Shown here: positions 7,627-16,418 of the stretch, one piece after another | How positions within the stretch are numbered: position 1 is the stretch's first letter | Layout: each line of letters begins with the position of its first letter | Assembly: GCA_014763665.1 (NCBI GenBank) | Contig: JACXUY010000015.1 | Span: 1-34,958, forward strand | Length of the DNA: 34,958 nucleotides | Reading direction: 5' to 3' | Source of the DNA: Gammaproteobacteria bacterium | GTDB lineage: Bacteria > Pseudomonadota > Gammaproteobacteria > Thiomicrospirales > Thiomicrospiraceae | Notes under the pieces: generated by a model | The model's input: the letters and a program-made list of their open reading frames with translations, nothing else | The model's database searches: none | Told to the model about the DNA's origin: nothing | Position numbers and translations under genes: made by a program

Positions 7627-8252
7627 TTTTGGCTCAGCTCCTCAATGAGGGCAAAGAGTTTGGCATGAGTGCCTGCCATGGGTAGATCGGTGACATATTG
7701 CCCGTTGATGACAAAGGTGGGCACGGCTTCGAGTTGATACTGTCCTGACAATTTAGCCGCACGTGTTAGCTCAGCAGTATTAGCGTCACTATTATAGGCT
7801 TTTAGAAAGGCAGCTTTGTTGAAGGTTTTATCTTTAGCCATTAATAAGTCGGCCACTTCTTCTTGGTTTTTAGGACGTGCTTTATCTTGTAAAAACAGCT
7901 CGAACACCTTAGCGCGCAAGCTCAGTTGGTCGCTGGCTTTGAGTGCGAAATGAATCCGTGCCAGTGTTGCCCATGCGGGCGATTGAAACACAGCAGGAAT
8001 GGCTTCAAAGTGAATATGCTTAGGTTTATTGGCCAGCCATTCTTTTAGGGGTTTTTCCATGTCATGGCAGTGAGAGCAGCCGTAAAAGAAAAATTCCTGC
8101 ACTGTTCCTTTGGCCACTAAAGCACGTGCATTGTCAGGCAATTTTTTATAGTGAATACCTTCTTCAAAGGCATAGGGTGCCGCTTGTCCAGACACAGAAA
8201 AAATGCTGATTAAGCCAGCTGTTAATAAGCCCACAAACTGACGACGATTCAT
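7623..8252 (-). CDS. dsbA: Periplasmic thiol:disulfide oxidoreductase, DsbA-like
   Basis: The 209-residue protein has a Sec signal peptide (MNRRQFVGLLTAGLISIFSV, cleavage likely near SGQA-AP at 25), a thioredoxin fold with redox motif C59-S-H-C62 and a cis-proline loop EAVPTF (P178), with the helical insert between them. DsbA oxidises cysteine pairs in exported proteins. Here it probably serves the periplasmic steps around cytochrome c assembly, as it follows ccsB and resB. The ATG at 8252 is chosen because AGGAG sits 11-12 bases upstream and the signal peptide starts there. The open frame runs upstream to 8657, but that part only antisenses or shifts across ccsB. The CSHC dipeptide differs from the CPHC of E. 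coli DsbA, implying a different redox potential. Confidence 0.92.
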   Translation of the reverse strand: MNRRQFVGLLTAGLISIFSVSGQAAPYAFEEGIHYKKLPDNARALVAKGTVQEFFFYGCSHCHDMEKPLKEWLANKPKHIHFEAIPAVFQSPAWATLARIHFALKASDQLSLRAKVFELFLQDKARPKNQEEVADLLMAKDKTFNKAAFLKAYNSDANTAELTRAAKLSGQYQLEAVPTFVINGQYVTDLPMAGTHAKLFALIEELSQK

Positions 8253-8276
8253 AATGAAATTACTCCTAAAAGAAGT

Positions 8277-8305
8277 AACCCGCTCGCATAACATGGGAGC
8301 GGGTT
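8277..8305 (-). other. Intercistronic hairpin between ccsB and dsbA
   Basis: A perfect 9-bp stem (AACCCGCTC/GAGCGGGTT) with an 11-base loop sits in the 74-base gap between ccsB and dsbA. On the transcribed strand it is followed by ACTTCTTTTAG, only a weak T-rich tail. It could be a partial terminator, an RNA processing site or a stabiliser of the upstream message. Confidence 0.6.
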
Positions 8306-8326
8306 GAAATGGAAGTAGCGAGGTAG

Positions 8327-9514
8327 TTACAAGGAACCGTAAGAATGCAGCCCCGACAAGAACATGTTCACCCCCAAGAACGCAAAGGTGGTGATGAGCA
8401 AACCAAGAATCGCCCACCAAGCCATACGCGTACCAGCCCAGCCTTTTGACATACGGAAGTGCAACCAAGCCGCGTAGTTCAACCAGACAATCAGCGCCCA
8501 GGTTTCTTTTGGATCCCAGCTCCAGTAGCCACCCCAAGCTTCTGCCGCCCACATAGCGCCAAGAATGGTCGCAATGGTGAAGAAGGCGAAACCGAAGGCA
8601 ATGGCCTTGTACATCACGTCTTCCATGGTAGCTAGTGTCGGTAGGCGCGTTAACCACGGATTGCTGCTATCGCCGCGTTGTTCAATACGATGACGCCATA
8701 AGAAGGGAATGGCAATCATGGCGGCTAAGGCGAAGGTACCGTAGCCAATGAAATTGGCAGGCACGTGAATTTTCATCCAATAGCTTTTCAAAGCCGGTAC
8801 GAGCGGTTGAATTTCCGCTGCATCGCGACCGAAAGTGTACCATAAAATGAAGGAGACAGCGGCTGAAATGACTGCTAGGACGAAGCCTCCCAACGAACGG
8901 CTGCGAATTTTTTGTTCATAATAAAGGTACAGCAAGGCGGTAATGATCGCGAACAGAATGAATACTTCGTACAAATTACTGACTGGAATATGGCCATAAT
9001 CAGGGTTAATCAGGTAGGACTCGCGCCAGCGAACACCCATACCCGTTAAGCCAAAGGCAACTGCCGACCAAGTCAGTCCGGTTGCGACTTTACCGGCAAA
9101 ACTGGAGTCGCGCCACAAAGCAAAGAAATAGGTAACCATGGCGAAAATAAACAGAAAGTTCATCCACATAATGGCCGATTGGCTAGAGAACAAAAACTTT
9201 AAGAAGAAAGCAGTTTCTTGCGCTTTGTAGCTATCGCCATGAGCGGCATAACTGACAATGCCAATCCATGTCATGATGAGTACAGCGACCATCAGCGATT
9301 GCATGCTTTTCCAAGCGAGACCAAAGGCAATACCGCCCAGTGTGACACCGATTAAAATGCCTGTTTCATAACTTCGGTCGTTGGCATTCATGAGTTCGCC
9401 ATAGCGATCCCAGCCGAGCCAACTGGCAAAAATAATGAATAGACTCCATAAAATGCCTCTGACACTTAGAAGCGATTGAAGCAGAGTCAGCTGCCCTGTG
9501 TAGCCTGCAGTCAT
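8327..9514 (-). CDS. ccsB: System II cytochrome c biogenesis protein, CcsA/ResC type (TIGR name CcsB)
   Basis: The 395-residue polytopic membrane protein carries the tryptophan-rich WWD heme-handling motif (WGGYWSWDPKETWALIVWLN, 327-346). The flanking histidines H250 (KIHVPANF) and H352 (AAWLHFRMS) are of the kind that ligate heme in this family. Together with ResB it forms the System II heme exporter and synthetase that attaches heme to CxxCH motifs of apocytochromes in the periplasm. Naming is inconsistent: this WWD protein is CcsA or ResC in the plastid and Bacillus literature but CcsB in automated annotation. The start codon overlaps the end of resB by 4 bases (ATGA), so the two are coupled and probably made in equal amounts. 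Confidence 0.94.
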   Translation of the reverse strand: MTAGYTGQLTLLQSLLSVRGILWSLFIIFASWLGWDRYGELMNANDRSYETGILIGVTLGGIAFGLAWKSMQSLMVAVLIMTWIGIVSYAAHGDSYKAQETAFFLKFLFSSQSAIMWMNFLFIFAMVTYFFALWRDSSFAGKVATGLTWSAVAFGLTGMGVRWRESYLINPDYGHIPVSNLYEVFILFAIITALLYLYYEQKIRSRSLGGFVLAVISAAVSFILWYTFGRDAAEIQPLVPALKSYWMKIHVPANFIGYGTFALAAMIAIPFLWRHRIEQRGDSSNPWLTRLPTLATMEDVMYKAIAFGFAFFTIATILGAMWAAEAWGGYWSWDPKETWALIVWLNYAAWLHFRMSKGWAGTRMAWWAILGLLITTFAFLGVNMFLSGLHSYGSL

Positions 9515-11508
9515 GAGTTTTCTCCTTGTATGGTGGCGGATGCCAACTGAAGTTGTTGTGTTAGGTGATCAAAAAAAGGTTGCAATAGCTTATCATCTTT
9601 GCCGTCTTTTCCTGCAAAAATAAGCTGAGTGCTTCCGTCATTTTGTGGTTGAAGCAGTAACCATAAGCGTTGTGGACGTACATAAAAGAGTAAGAAAGTG
9701 CCAATGACCAACAGCAGGGAGCCGAAATAGACCACATCCTTACCTGGTGATTTGGTGATTTGTAAGCCAGAAGCTTCGCGATGATCGACGCTGGTGATTT
9801 CAAAGAATATCGGTGGACCATAAGCTGTCAGAGTGTTAACCGCTTCAATACTGTCAGCAAAAAAACGACGTTGCGCTTCATTGGTTTCGACGACAGGGCC
9901 TTCTTGCTCTAGCGTTTTCAGGTAAAGCCCCTGCATGGCAACGGTCATGATTTCTAAGTATTGATTAAACACTTGTTCGCGCTTATCGGCTTCAGGTACG
10001 GCTTGTTCCAAATAACCTCTGATGCCATCAAAACCACGCAATCTGAACAAATTAATGAGCTGTTGCATAAAGCGCTTTTGCGTTTCAAGCTGTTCTCGTT
10101 TAACGGGATCTGTTTCGTTTTCAATGGCAGAGTTCAAAATGGCATCCATGGATTGACGATCATTGAGCTGCGCTAAAAAGCGCATGAAGCGGTTGAGACT
10201 TTGCTGCTCATCTAGCGGCAGTAGTAGGAACTGAAAGTCTTCGGCCATGCTGCGACGAAATTTAGACGCTTGATACCAAGCACCGCCACGTTCTACCGCC
10301 AGTAAATAGTTTTCATATTCCAGTGCTTGACCTTGTGCATCACGTACTTTGAATTGCACGCTGGGTCCTAAATTTTTGACTTTTCGCCCATTTGCATCTG
10401 GCTCAGGAAGATCAATGACGTTATTGGTTTTGTAGTCATTCAATTCAAGTTTATAGTCGCCAATGGGCGTGTTCATACTGATGATGCGGTTCACTTCACC
10501 CATCAGTTTCGATGGGTTGGTTTGGTTGCTGACCAGTGGCCAAGCACGCAAGGCTACCTTACTACCACCATCACCGAAACTGGATTGATAAATCGCGTAA
10601 TCTTTGTAATATAAGGGTTTATTGACATAAATAGTGGTTTTAATCGGCTCAGCCAGCTCTGGCGCATTCAAAATAATGTCGCTTTCAAAAGATTTAGGCA
10701 TGCCTGTGTCGTAATGTTCAACACGGAAATCGACCACTTGTACGGTAAAGGGCAGTTTTTGTACCAGATAGCCTTCCTTAAAGGTTAGGAAAACCACATC
10801 GGCACTTTTGCCTTCGGGAATGTTAACCGAACCACGAAAGGAGTTGTTATCAACCGCAATATTGGCTTTAGGATTGACATCGGTGAGAGCGATGCTGCGT
10901 GTTTCTGCTTGCACCGAGCCCATCCACTCTTGCACCTTGAACTTGATATTCGAATCAAGCAGAGCCCCTAAACAGATAATCACAATGGCAATATGGGTGA
11001 AAAAGTAACCCAAACGATGCCCGGCGCCTTTTTTGGCGGCAATGAGTGTGCCAGCATCTTTGTGCTCGACTTTGCATTTAAAGCCGGTTTTCTTGAACAG
11101 CTGTTGCGCTTCGTCCCGAATTTGTGCGGAATCTTCTGAACGCGCTCCTTGTACCGACAGCCCCATTTTCTGTAATTGTGCGGCATGGGTGTGTTCTTGA
11201 TAGCTGAACATGTCCCTTACAAAATGTGCCCAATTACGCCAAACGCAGGCAGAGATGGACAACAGTAAAAAGGCCAGAACGGCTAAGAACCAAATAGCGC
11301 TGTAAACATCATAGAGTTCGAGGGTGCGAAAAACGTCAAACCAGAAAGGGCCGAATTTGATAACATAGCTGGCATAGGCTTCGTTTTGTTTTAAGATAGT
11401 ACCAATCACCGATGCAATGGCGAGCATCACCAGCAAAACGATGGCCAGGTTCATCGATCCAATGAAGGTCAACAATGGGTGATGCTTGAGTGATCTTTTT
11501 TTATCCAT
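9511..11508 (-). CDS. resB: System II cytochrome c biogenesis protein ResB
   Basis: I use the ATG at 11508, giving 665 residues beginning MDKKRSLKHHPLLTFIGSMN. The frame is open upstream to 11622, but that extension runs over the divergent engB start, is rich in basic non-family sequence, and the family start fits the chosen Met. Three membrane segments lie in the N-terminal part (near 17-40, 70-90 and 165-185), then a large periplasmic domain, then a fourth segment (YFGSLLLVIGTFLLFYV) close to the C-terminus. This is the usual ResB topology. It partners the WWD protein encoded next in the operon. The Shine-Dalgarno sequence (AAGG, 2 bases from the ATG) is close, so the exact start is less sure than the identity. 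Confidence 0.92.
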   Translation of the reverse strand: MDKKRSLKHHPLLTFIGSMNLAIVLLVMLAIASVIGTILKQNEAYASYVIKFGPFWFDVFRTLELYDVYSAIWFLAVLAFLLLSISACVWRNWAHFVRDMFSYQEHTHAAQLQKMGLSVQGARSEDSAQIRDEAQQLFKKTGFKCKVEHKDAGTLIAAKKGAGHRLGYFFTHIAIVIICLGALLDSNIKFKVQEWMGSVQAETRSIALTDVNPKANIAVDNNSFRGSVNIPEGKSADVVFLTFKEGYLVQKLPFTVQVVDFRVEHYDTGMPKSFESDIILNAPELAEPIKTTIYVNKPLYYKDYAIYQSSFGDGGSKVALRAWPLVSNQTNPSKLMGEVNRIISMNTPIGDYKLELNDYKTNNVIDLPEPDANGRKVKNLGPSVQFKVRDAQGQALEYENYLLAVERGGAWYQASKFRRSMAEDFQFLLLPLDEQQSLNRFMRFLAQLNDRQSMDAILNSAIENETDPVKREQLETQKRFMQQLINLFRLRGFDGIRGYLEQAVPEADKREQVFNQYLEIMTVAMQGLYLKTLEQEGPVVETNEAQRRFFADSIEAVNTLTAYGPPIFFEITSVDHREASGLQITKSPGKDVVYFGSLLLVIGTFLLFYVRPQRLWLLLQPQNDGSTQLIFAGKDGKDDKLLQPFFDHLTQQLQLASATIQGENS

Positions 11509-11620
11509 AGCCTTGATATGCCTATATTTTTTGTGTGTCAATTTGGGCGATCTTTTCGCCGAAAGTGCACTGATTATAACCCATGCCATGTGAATGGCAA
11601 GCGATCCGCGAGAACCTTGC

Positions 11621-12244
11621 ATGATACAACATCCCCTTTATCAATGTGCTACTTTCTTAAAAAGTGCGCCTAAACTGGCTCAATGTCCCGAAGATACGGG
11701 GGCAGAAGTGGCTTTTGTGGGACGTTCTAATGCGGGTAAGTCGAGTAGCTTAAACTGTATTACCCATCAAACGGGGTTGGCGAAGGTATCGAAAACGCCG
11801 GGTCGGACTCAGTTAATCAATATTTTTACCCTTGACACGCCAGACAGGCGTTTAGTGGACTTGCCGGGTTATGGGTTCGCTAAGGTGCCTATTCCTCTGA
11901 AAGAAGAATGGGGCAGGTCGATGGGTGCTTATTTAGAGCAGCGTCAGTGTTTGAAAGGCATTATTCTATTAATGGATATTCGTCATCCTTTTATGCCATT
12001 GGATGATCAGCTACTGCATTGGGCTGTGGCGATTGGGCGTCCGGTGCATGTGTTATTAACCAAGGCCGATAAGTTATCTTTTGGTCAGCAAAAAAATACC
12101 TTGCTGGCGGTGCGCAAGCAACTCGCTACTTATGGTGGTGAATTAAGCGTGCAGACTTTTTCTGCGCTGAAAAAAACAGGGTTAGACGAAGTGTGGGCAA
12201 AATTAGATGATTGGTTAGCTTGGTCGGGTGAGCAGACGCAATAA
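11621..12244 (+). CDS. engB: Ribosome biogenesis GTP-binding protein EngB (YsxC/YihA)
   Basis: The 207-residue TRAFAC-class GTPase is needed for large ribosomal subunit assembly. Its motifs are the P-loop GRSNAGKS (34-41), the G2 loop TPGRTQ (59-64), the G3 box DLPG (80-83) and the G4 box TKAD. The start at 11621 is chosen because [17 protein letters not shown] aligns with the usual N-terminus (E. coli has MTNLNYQQTHFVMSAP); the longer open frame from 11594 adds nine residues with no ribosome-binding site. It is divergent from resB with about 110 bases between the chosen starts. Confidence 0.95.
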   Translation: MIQHPLYQCATFLKSAPKLAQCPEDTGAEVAFVGRSNAGKSSSLNCITHQTGLAKVSKTPGRTQLINIFTLDTPDRRLVDLPGYGFAKVPIPLKEEWGRSMGAYLEQRQCLKGIILLMDIRHPFMPLDDQLLHWAVAIGRPVHVLLTKADKLSFGQQKNTLLAVRKQLATYGGELSVQTFSALKKTGLDEVWAKLDDWLAWSGEQTQ

Positions 12245-12297
12245 AATATTTTCGCATCCCCCTTTTTTTTATTTGGTCTTGTGCTAAAGTTGCTTAA

Positions 12298-12318
12298 ACT
12301 GCCTTGGGCAGTGTTTTT
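12298..12318 (+). terminator. Terminator-like hairpin between engB and the UDP-sugar dehydrogenase
   Basis: The 6-bp stem ACTGCC/GGCAGT with a 3-base loop is followed by GTTTTT. It lies 54 bases after the engB stop and just 8 bases before the ribosome-binding site of the next gene. It could end engB transcription or act as an attenuator in the leader of the dehydrogenase gene. Confidence 0.6.
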
Positions 12319-12332
12319 CGCTTGTGAGGACC

Positions 12333-13610
12333 ATGATTGTGAATCTTTCCAATGTTCGTATTGGTATTGTTGGTTTGGGTTATGTCGGTTTGCCATTGGC
12401 AGTCGAGTTTGGTAAAAAGTTTGAAGTGATCGGTTTTGATATTCATCAAGCCCGTGTTGAAGCGCTTAAAGCGGGGCATGACCACACGCTAGAAGTGTCT
12501 GATGAAGAGTTAAAAGAAGCGACCAAGCTCTCTTACACGGCCAATTTAGAAGATATCCGTCCTTGCAATGTGTACATTGTCACTGTACCGACACCGATTG
12601 ATGAACACAAAGCCCCCGACTTTACACCGCTAATTAAAGCCAGTGAGTCACTCGCTAAAGTGTTAAAGCGTGGCGACGTGGTGATTTATGAATCGACCGT
12701 TTACCCAGGGGCAACCGAAGAGGTCTGTGTGCCTTTATTGGAAAAAAGTGGCTTGAAGTTTAACGAAGACTTCTACTGTGGTTACAGCCCAGAGCGCATT
12801 AATCCGGGTGATAAACAGCACCGAGTGACCAATATTTTGAAAGTCACTTCAGGTTCTACACCGATCGTTGCCGATTTTGTTGACGCACTTTACCAAAGCA
12901 TTATTGTCGCTGGAACGCACAAAGCCAGCAGCATGAAAGTGGCTGAAGCAGCGAAAGTGATCGAAAACACCCAGCGAGACGTCAATATTGCCTTGATTAA
13001 CGAATTGGCGCTCATTTTCAATAAACTTGGTATTGATACCGAAGAAGTATTGAAAGCAGCGGGTACGAAATGGAATTTCTTGCCGTTCCGTCCGGGTTTG
13101 GTCGGTGGACACTGTATTGGTGTTGACCCTTATTACCTTACCTTCAAAGCGCAAGCGGTGGGTTATAACCCAGAAATCATCCTGGCAGGTCGTCGCTTAA
13201 ACGACAACATGGGTGCTTATGTGGTGCAGCAAATTGTTAAGATGATGTTGAAAAAGAAAATCAACGTCATGGGTGCGCGTGTGCTGATTCTCGGTTTGAC
13301 GTTCAAAGAAGATTGCCCTGATGTACGCAACACACGTGTGGTCGATATGGTGCAAGAACTGGCGGAATATGAAGCGCAAGTCGATGTTTATGATCCTTGG
13401 GCGGATAAAGCAGAAGCCAAACACGAATATGGCATTGACCTGATTGATGCTCCCGAACAAGGTGCTTACGATGCCGTAATTTTAGCGGTAAAACACCATC
13501 AGTTCATCGAAATGGGTGCTAAGGGCATTCGAGCGCTTGGTAAAGACCCGCATGTCCTCTTCGATGTGAAGTATGTATTAGGCAAAGACGAAGTCGATGG
13601 TCGTTTGTAA
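12333..13610 (+). CDS. tviB: UDP-N-acetylhexosamine 6-dehydrogenase (TviB/WbpA-like nucleotide sugar dehydrogenase)
   Basis: The protein oxidises C6 of a UDP-sugar to the uronic acid in two NAD steps. An N-terminal Rossmann motif (GIVGLGYVG, 11-19), a long linker helix and the catalytic-cysteine motif [12 protein letters not shown] (C261) are followed by a C-terminal UDP-binding domain. Sequence style ([19 protein letters not shown]) matches the TviB/VipA/WbpA group acting on UDP-GlcNAc or UDP-GalNAc rather than UDP-glucose dehydrogenases; substrate is inferred. The start is uncertain: GTG at 12324, ATG at 12333 (GAGGA only 2 bases away) and GTG at 12339 (GAGGA 8 bases away) are all in frame, and the last has the best spacing. 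The next intact gene, an epimerase, likely acts on its product, though a terminator lies between them. Confidence 0.9.
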   Translation: MIVNLSNVRIGIVGLGYVGLPLAVEFGKKFEVIGFDIHQARVEALKAGHDHTLEVSDEELKEATKLSYTANLEDIRPCNVYIVTVPTPIDEHKAPDFTPLIKASESLAKVLKRGDVVIYESTVYPGATEEVCVPLLEKSGLKFNEDFYCGYSPERINPGDKQHRVTNILKVTSGSTPIVADFVDALYQSIIVAGTHKASSMKVAEAAKVIENTQRDVNIALINELALIFNKLGIDTEEVLKAAGTKWNFLPFRPGLVGGHCIGVDPYYLTFKAQAVGYNPEIILAGRRLNDNMGAYVVQQIVKMMLKKKINVMGARVLILGLTFKEDCPDVRNTRVVDMVQELAEYEAQVDVYDPWADKAEAKHEYGIDLIDAPEQGAYDAVILAVKHHQFIEMGAKGIRALGKDPHVLFDVKYVLGKDEVDGRL

Positions 13611-13632
13611 TCTGTCTGCTGTTTGCTTGGTT

Positions 13633-13660
13633 AAAAACGCACCTTAGGGTGCGTTTATTG
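13633..13660 (+). terminator. Intrinsic terminator after the UDP-sugar dehydrogenase
   Basis: A perfect 9-bp stem AAACGCACC/GGTGCGTTT with a TTAG loop is followed by a short, T-poor tail (TATTGTG). It starts 23 bases past the stop codon. The ACC-TTAG-GGT core is shared with the terminator at 17260. Confidence 0.75.
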
Positions 13661-13685
13661 TGTTAATTGTCGTTAGTGAAAACCC

Positions 13686-13775
13686 ATGAAAATTGAAAAA
13701 AACACCGTGGTAACCTTAGGTTACCAAATTAAAGACCTTGACGATGCGCTGATTGATGAAGACGACGGAATCTGA
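13686..13775 (+). pseudogene. 5' fragment of an FKBP-type prolyl isomerase gene (SlyD-like)
   Basis: A 29-residue frame starting MKIEKNTVVTLGYQIKDL and ending in DALIDEDDGI matches the first strand and turn of SlyD proteins (E. coli SlyD starts MKVAKDLVVSLAYQVR and continues VLVDES). The stop comes exactly where SlyD would continue into its proline-isomerase core, and no further SlyD sequence follows before the next gene at 13813. It is therefore a truncated copy, probably left by recombination or deletion, rather than a functional isomerase. Translation as a short peptide cannot be excluded. Confidence 0.6.
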
Positions 13776-13812
13776 AATCGCGCATCAACATGTACATGAT
13801 TAAGGAAAGCAA

Positions 13813-14820
13813 ATGAAAGTATTAGTGACTGGGGCGGCGGGTTTTATTGGCTCGCATGTGTCGCACATTTTATTGGATCGCGGAGATACCGTTGTCGGAT
13901 TAGATAATCTGAATGACTATTATGACGTGAATTTGAAGCTGGCGCGTTTGGCACGTTTAGAGGCGAAACCCAATTTTAGCATCGCTAAAATTGATTTGGC
14001 TGACCGTACTGCGATGGAAGCCTTGTTTGCCAAAGAGAAGTTCGATAAGGTCGTTCACCTTGCCGCACAAGCGGGGGTGCGTTACTCTATCGAAAACCCC
14101 CATGTCTATGTAGACAGTAACATTACTGGCTTTTTGCATATTTTAGAAGGCTGTCGTCATCACCAAGTGCAGCATTTGGTTTATGCCAGTACCAGTTCCA
14201 TTTATGGTGCCAACGAAGCCATGCCATTCTCGGAACATGACAGTGCCAATCATCCTTTAACACTTTATGCGGCAACGAAAAAAGCCAATGAATTGATGGC
14301 GCACAGCTATTCCAATATTTTCGGCATGCCCACGACAGGCTTACGTTTCTTTACCGTTTATGGTCCTTGGGGACGTCCCGATATGGCGCTGTTCTTATTT
14401 GCCAAGAACATTATCGAAGGCAAACCGATTAATGTGTTCAATCACGGCAATCATACGCGTGATTTCACCTTTGTGGACGACATTGCCAACGGTGTTGTGG
14501 CAGCAATGGATCATAATGCGCAACCGAATCCGCACTGGGATGGCATGAACCCCGATCCAGCGACCAGCAAAGTGCCTTGGCGCGTTTACAACATTGGTAA
14601 TAATCAGCCGGTGAAGTTGATGCGCTATATTGAAGTGCTAGAAGATTGCTTGGGCAAAAAAGCAGAGCTGAATTTATTGCCATTGCAGCCGGGTGATGTG
14701 CCCGATACCTATGCCAGTGTTGATAATTTAGTCAAAGATGTCGGTTACAAACCTGCCACGCCAGTAGAAGAAGGTGTGCGTCGGTTTGTCGAATGGTATC
14801 GTGCCTACTATCAGCAGTGA
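13813..14820 (+). CDS. NAD-dependent UDP-sugar epimerase (UDP-glucuronate 4-epimerase/CapI-like)
   Basis: The 335-residue extended short-chain dehydrogenase has the NAD motif GAAGFIG (7-13), the catalytic serine region ASTSSIYG (S128), and Y152-xxx-K156 in YAATKK. Residues such as [13 protein letters not shown] and [15 protein letters not shown] are hallmarks of UDP-glucuronate 4-epimerases. With the upstream dehydrogenase it would supply a UDP-galacturonate or N-acetyl-galactosaminuronate type precursor for capsule, O-antigen or exopolysaccharide, comparable with the TviB/TviC pair of Vi antigen. Which sugar is used cannot be told from sequence alone. AAGGA stands 7 bases before the ATG. No glycosyltransferases are nearby. 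Confidence 0.9.
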   Translation: MKVLVTGAAGFIGSHVSHILLDRGDTVVGLDNLNDYYDVNLKLARLARLEAKPNFSIAKIDLADRTAMEALFAKEKFDKVVHLAAQAGVRYSIENPHVYVDSNITGFLHILEGCRHHQVQHLVYASTSSIYGANEAMPFSEHDSANHPLTLYAATKKANELMAHSYSNIFGMPTTGLRFFTVYGPWGRPDMALFLFAKNIIEGKPINVFNHGNHTRDFTFVDDIANGVVAAMDHNAQPNPHWDGMNPDPATSKVPWRVYNIGNNQPVKLMRYIEVLEDCLGKKAELNLLPLQPGDVPDTYASVDNLVKDVGYKPATPVEEGVRRFVEWYRAYYQQ

Positions 14821-14831
14821 GTTTATTCCTA

Positions 14832-15268
14832 ATGCAGCGTTTTCAAACTTGGTTAGATTTGGGCAATCGTTTCGTGACGGCGCAACGTCTGTTTTTTATT
14901 GCCTTAATGGCGCTGCTATAAGTGGTCGCTATGGCTTCCTTAGCCACTCAGTTAGCCGCCGCAGTTTGGGCAGAGGGGGCTTTGGCCTTCGAAACCTTAC
15001 AGCTTTTATTTAATGATGCGCTCTTTGTACTGATTATTTTGGCGGTGGTACACTATTGATCAACGATAGTTTTACCTATGCGCTGACTTTCTTGGAAGTG
15101 GGTTTTGTGGTATTGCTACGCAAGTTGATATTATTGGAAACTACCCCAGAAGAAGCTTGGGTATTGTTAGTGTTAGGGGTAGTTTCGGCATTGTTCTTTG
15201 GTCTGATTGTCTACACCCACTATCTCAAACATGACATAGTGCCATTAGAAAAGGAACAGCAACCCTAG
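14832..15268 (+). pseudogene. Broken phosphate-starvation-inducible PsiE-family membrane protein gene
   Basis: Three pieces read as one protein of about 145 residues. The first starts MQRFQTWLDLGNRFVTAQRL and stops at an in-frame TAA (14919-14921). The same frame continues to FNDALFVLIILAVVHY and a TGA at 15057-15059. A shift by one base, explained by one missing T near 15055-15058, then gives LINDSFTYALTFLEVGFVVL and on to a stop at 15266-15268. The four hydrophobic helices and the order of motifs resemble PsiE. It follows the epimerase by 11 bases. Two independent lesions make a pseudogene more likely than a base-calling error. Confidence 0.7.
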
Positions 15269-15318
15269 ACGAGTTAAATCGATTATATTTATTAATGAAT
15301 AACACAAGGATTAGGTTC

Positions 15319-16215
15319 ATGACGACGACCAGTCAATTGATGCAACGTTTTGCGCAAGAAAATCACCTTCGCTTTGTTGAGCAGGGTGAATTACAAATTG
15401 CAGAATTAACCTCTGATGCGGGTAAGGTTCGAGTTGCGTTGCAAGGCGCTCAGGTACTGCAATGGACACCAACGGGTGAGTCAACGCCTGTTATTTGGGT
15501 GAGTGATGCCGCTGTTTATCAAGCGGGTAAAGGCGTACGTGGTGGCGTTCCTGTCTGTTGGCCTTGGTTTGGTGCGGGTGAAGCAGGCAAGCCAGCGCAT
15601 GGCTTTGTGCGCACCAAATTATGGTCGGTAGCGGCCACGGGTGTGAATGAAACCGGTCCTTGGCTACGCCTTACGACCAGTGACGATGAAGCCTCGCGTG
15701 CCTTGTGGCATCATGCTTTTAACTTGTCGTTGACAGTAACTTTGGGTCAGTCGTTACATATTGCCTTAACAACCGACAATACGGGTACGAGCGAGTTTAG
15801 CATCAGTGAAGCCTTGCATACCTATTTTGCCATTGGTGATGTTGATAAGGTGCGCGTGACCGGTTTGGATCACACGCATTATTTGGATAAAGTCCTTGGC
15901 ATGTCGCGCCATCAGCAGGTGGGCGATGTAACCATTGTGGGCGAGGTAGATCGCGTTTACGTCGATACCACCTCGGAAGTGTCGATTGTCGATAGTGCCT
16001 TAGCGCGTCGCATTGATATATGTAAAGCGCACTCAAGCGCAACCGTGGTGTGGAATCCGGGTAGCGAAAAAGAGAAAGGCTTTGTCGATATGCGAGAAGG
16101 CGATTATCGTCGTATGCTTTGTGTCGAGTCGGGTACGGCAGGGGGCGACTTGGTCACGATTCCCGCCGGTGAAGCGCACACACTGAGTGTTGAATATCGC
16201 CTTGTTCGCGACTAG
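15319..16215 (+). CDS. D-hexose-6-phosphate mutarotase (YeaD-like aldose 1-epimerase family)
   Basis: The 298-residue protein belongs to the galactose mutarotase-like superfamily and should interconvert alpha and beta anomers of hexose 6-phosphates such as glucose 6-phosphate. Family marks are GVRGGVPVCWPWFG (72-85), the HGFVR histidine (H94), the second catalytic histidine in SEALHTYFAIGD and VVWNPG near the end. The start at 15319 is preferred over 15295 because AAGGA stands 8 bases upstream. It is cytoplasmic, with no signal peptide. Confidence 0.88.
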   Translation: MTTTSQLMQRFAQENHLRFVEQGELQIAELTSDAGKVRVALQGAQVLQWTPTGESTPVIWVSDAAVYQAGKGVRGGVPVCWPWFGAGEAGKPAHGFVRTKLWSVAATGVNETGPWLRLTTSDDEASRALWHHAFNLSLTVTLGQSLHIALTTDNTGTSEFSISEALHTYFAIGDVDKVRVTGLDHTHYLDKVLGMSRHQQVGDVTIVGEVDRVYVDTTSEVSIVDSALARRIDICKAHSSATVVWNPGSEKEKGFVDMREGDYRRMLCVESGTAGGDLVTIPAGEAHTLSVEYRLVRD

Positions 16216-16221
16216 AGATTC

Positions 16222-16397
16222 TTGGTGTTCTCTAAAAAACCTGACGGGAAGTGGGTTTCACCTTGCGGTGCACTAAAGTGTGGGGGAAGGGGCGCAAGAA
16301 GATTGCATATAACCCTTTCAATTAGTCCCCTCCACCAGAAAAAAATAAACTTGGGAAGGCTAAAAATCTCACGAAGTGGATTTTTAGAGATGCCCAA
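16222..16397. repeat. MITE-like element with imperfect terminal inverted repeats
   Basis: The left end 16222-16241 (TTGGTGTTCTCTAAAAAACC) and right end 16378-16397 (GGATTTTTAGAGATGCCCAA) are inverted copies matching at 16 of 20 positions. The 176-base interval codes for nothing convincing, though both strands happen to be open. The right end also sits in a local hairpin (16360-16387, CTAAAAATC-T-CAC GAA GTG GATTTTTAG). I see no clear target-site duplication. It lies between the mutarotase and ppiC-like genes and fills the intergenic gap almost completely. A long-range RNA hairpin is an alternative reading. Confidence 0.45.
16360..16387. other. Strong hairpin upstream of the ppiC-like gene
   Basis: A 12-bp stem with one bulged T encloses the loop GAA: CTAAAAATC T CAC / GTG GATTTTTAG. 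It ends 31 bases before the ppiC-like start codon, so it would fold in that gene's leader if transcription comes from upstream. It is part of the proposed inverted-repeat element. Confidence 0.6.
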
Positions 16398-16418
16398 TTA
16401 TTAGCGCATAAAAGAAAG

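Noticed and set aside
8253-8657. Upstream extension of the dsbA frame (about 135 residues)
   Set aside because: It lies in a shifted frame over ccsB, and the signal peptide and ribosome-binding site place the real start at 8252.
11509-11622. Upstream extension of resB to the first in-frame start
   Set aside because: It overlaps the leader and start of divergent engB, and the family N-terminus begins at the Met encoded at 11508.
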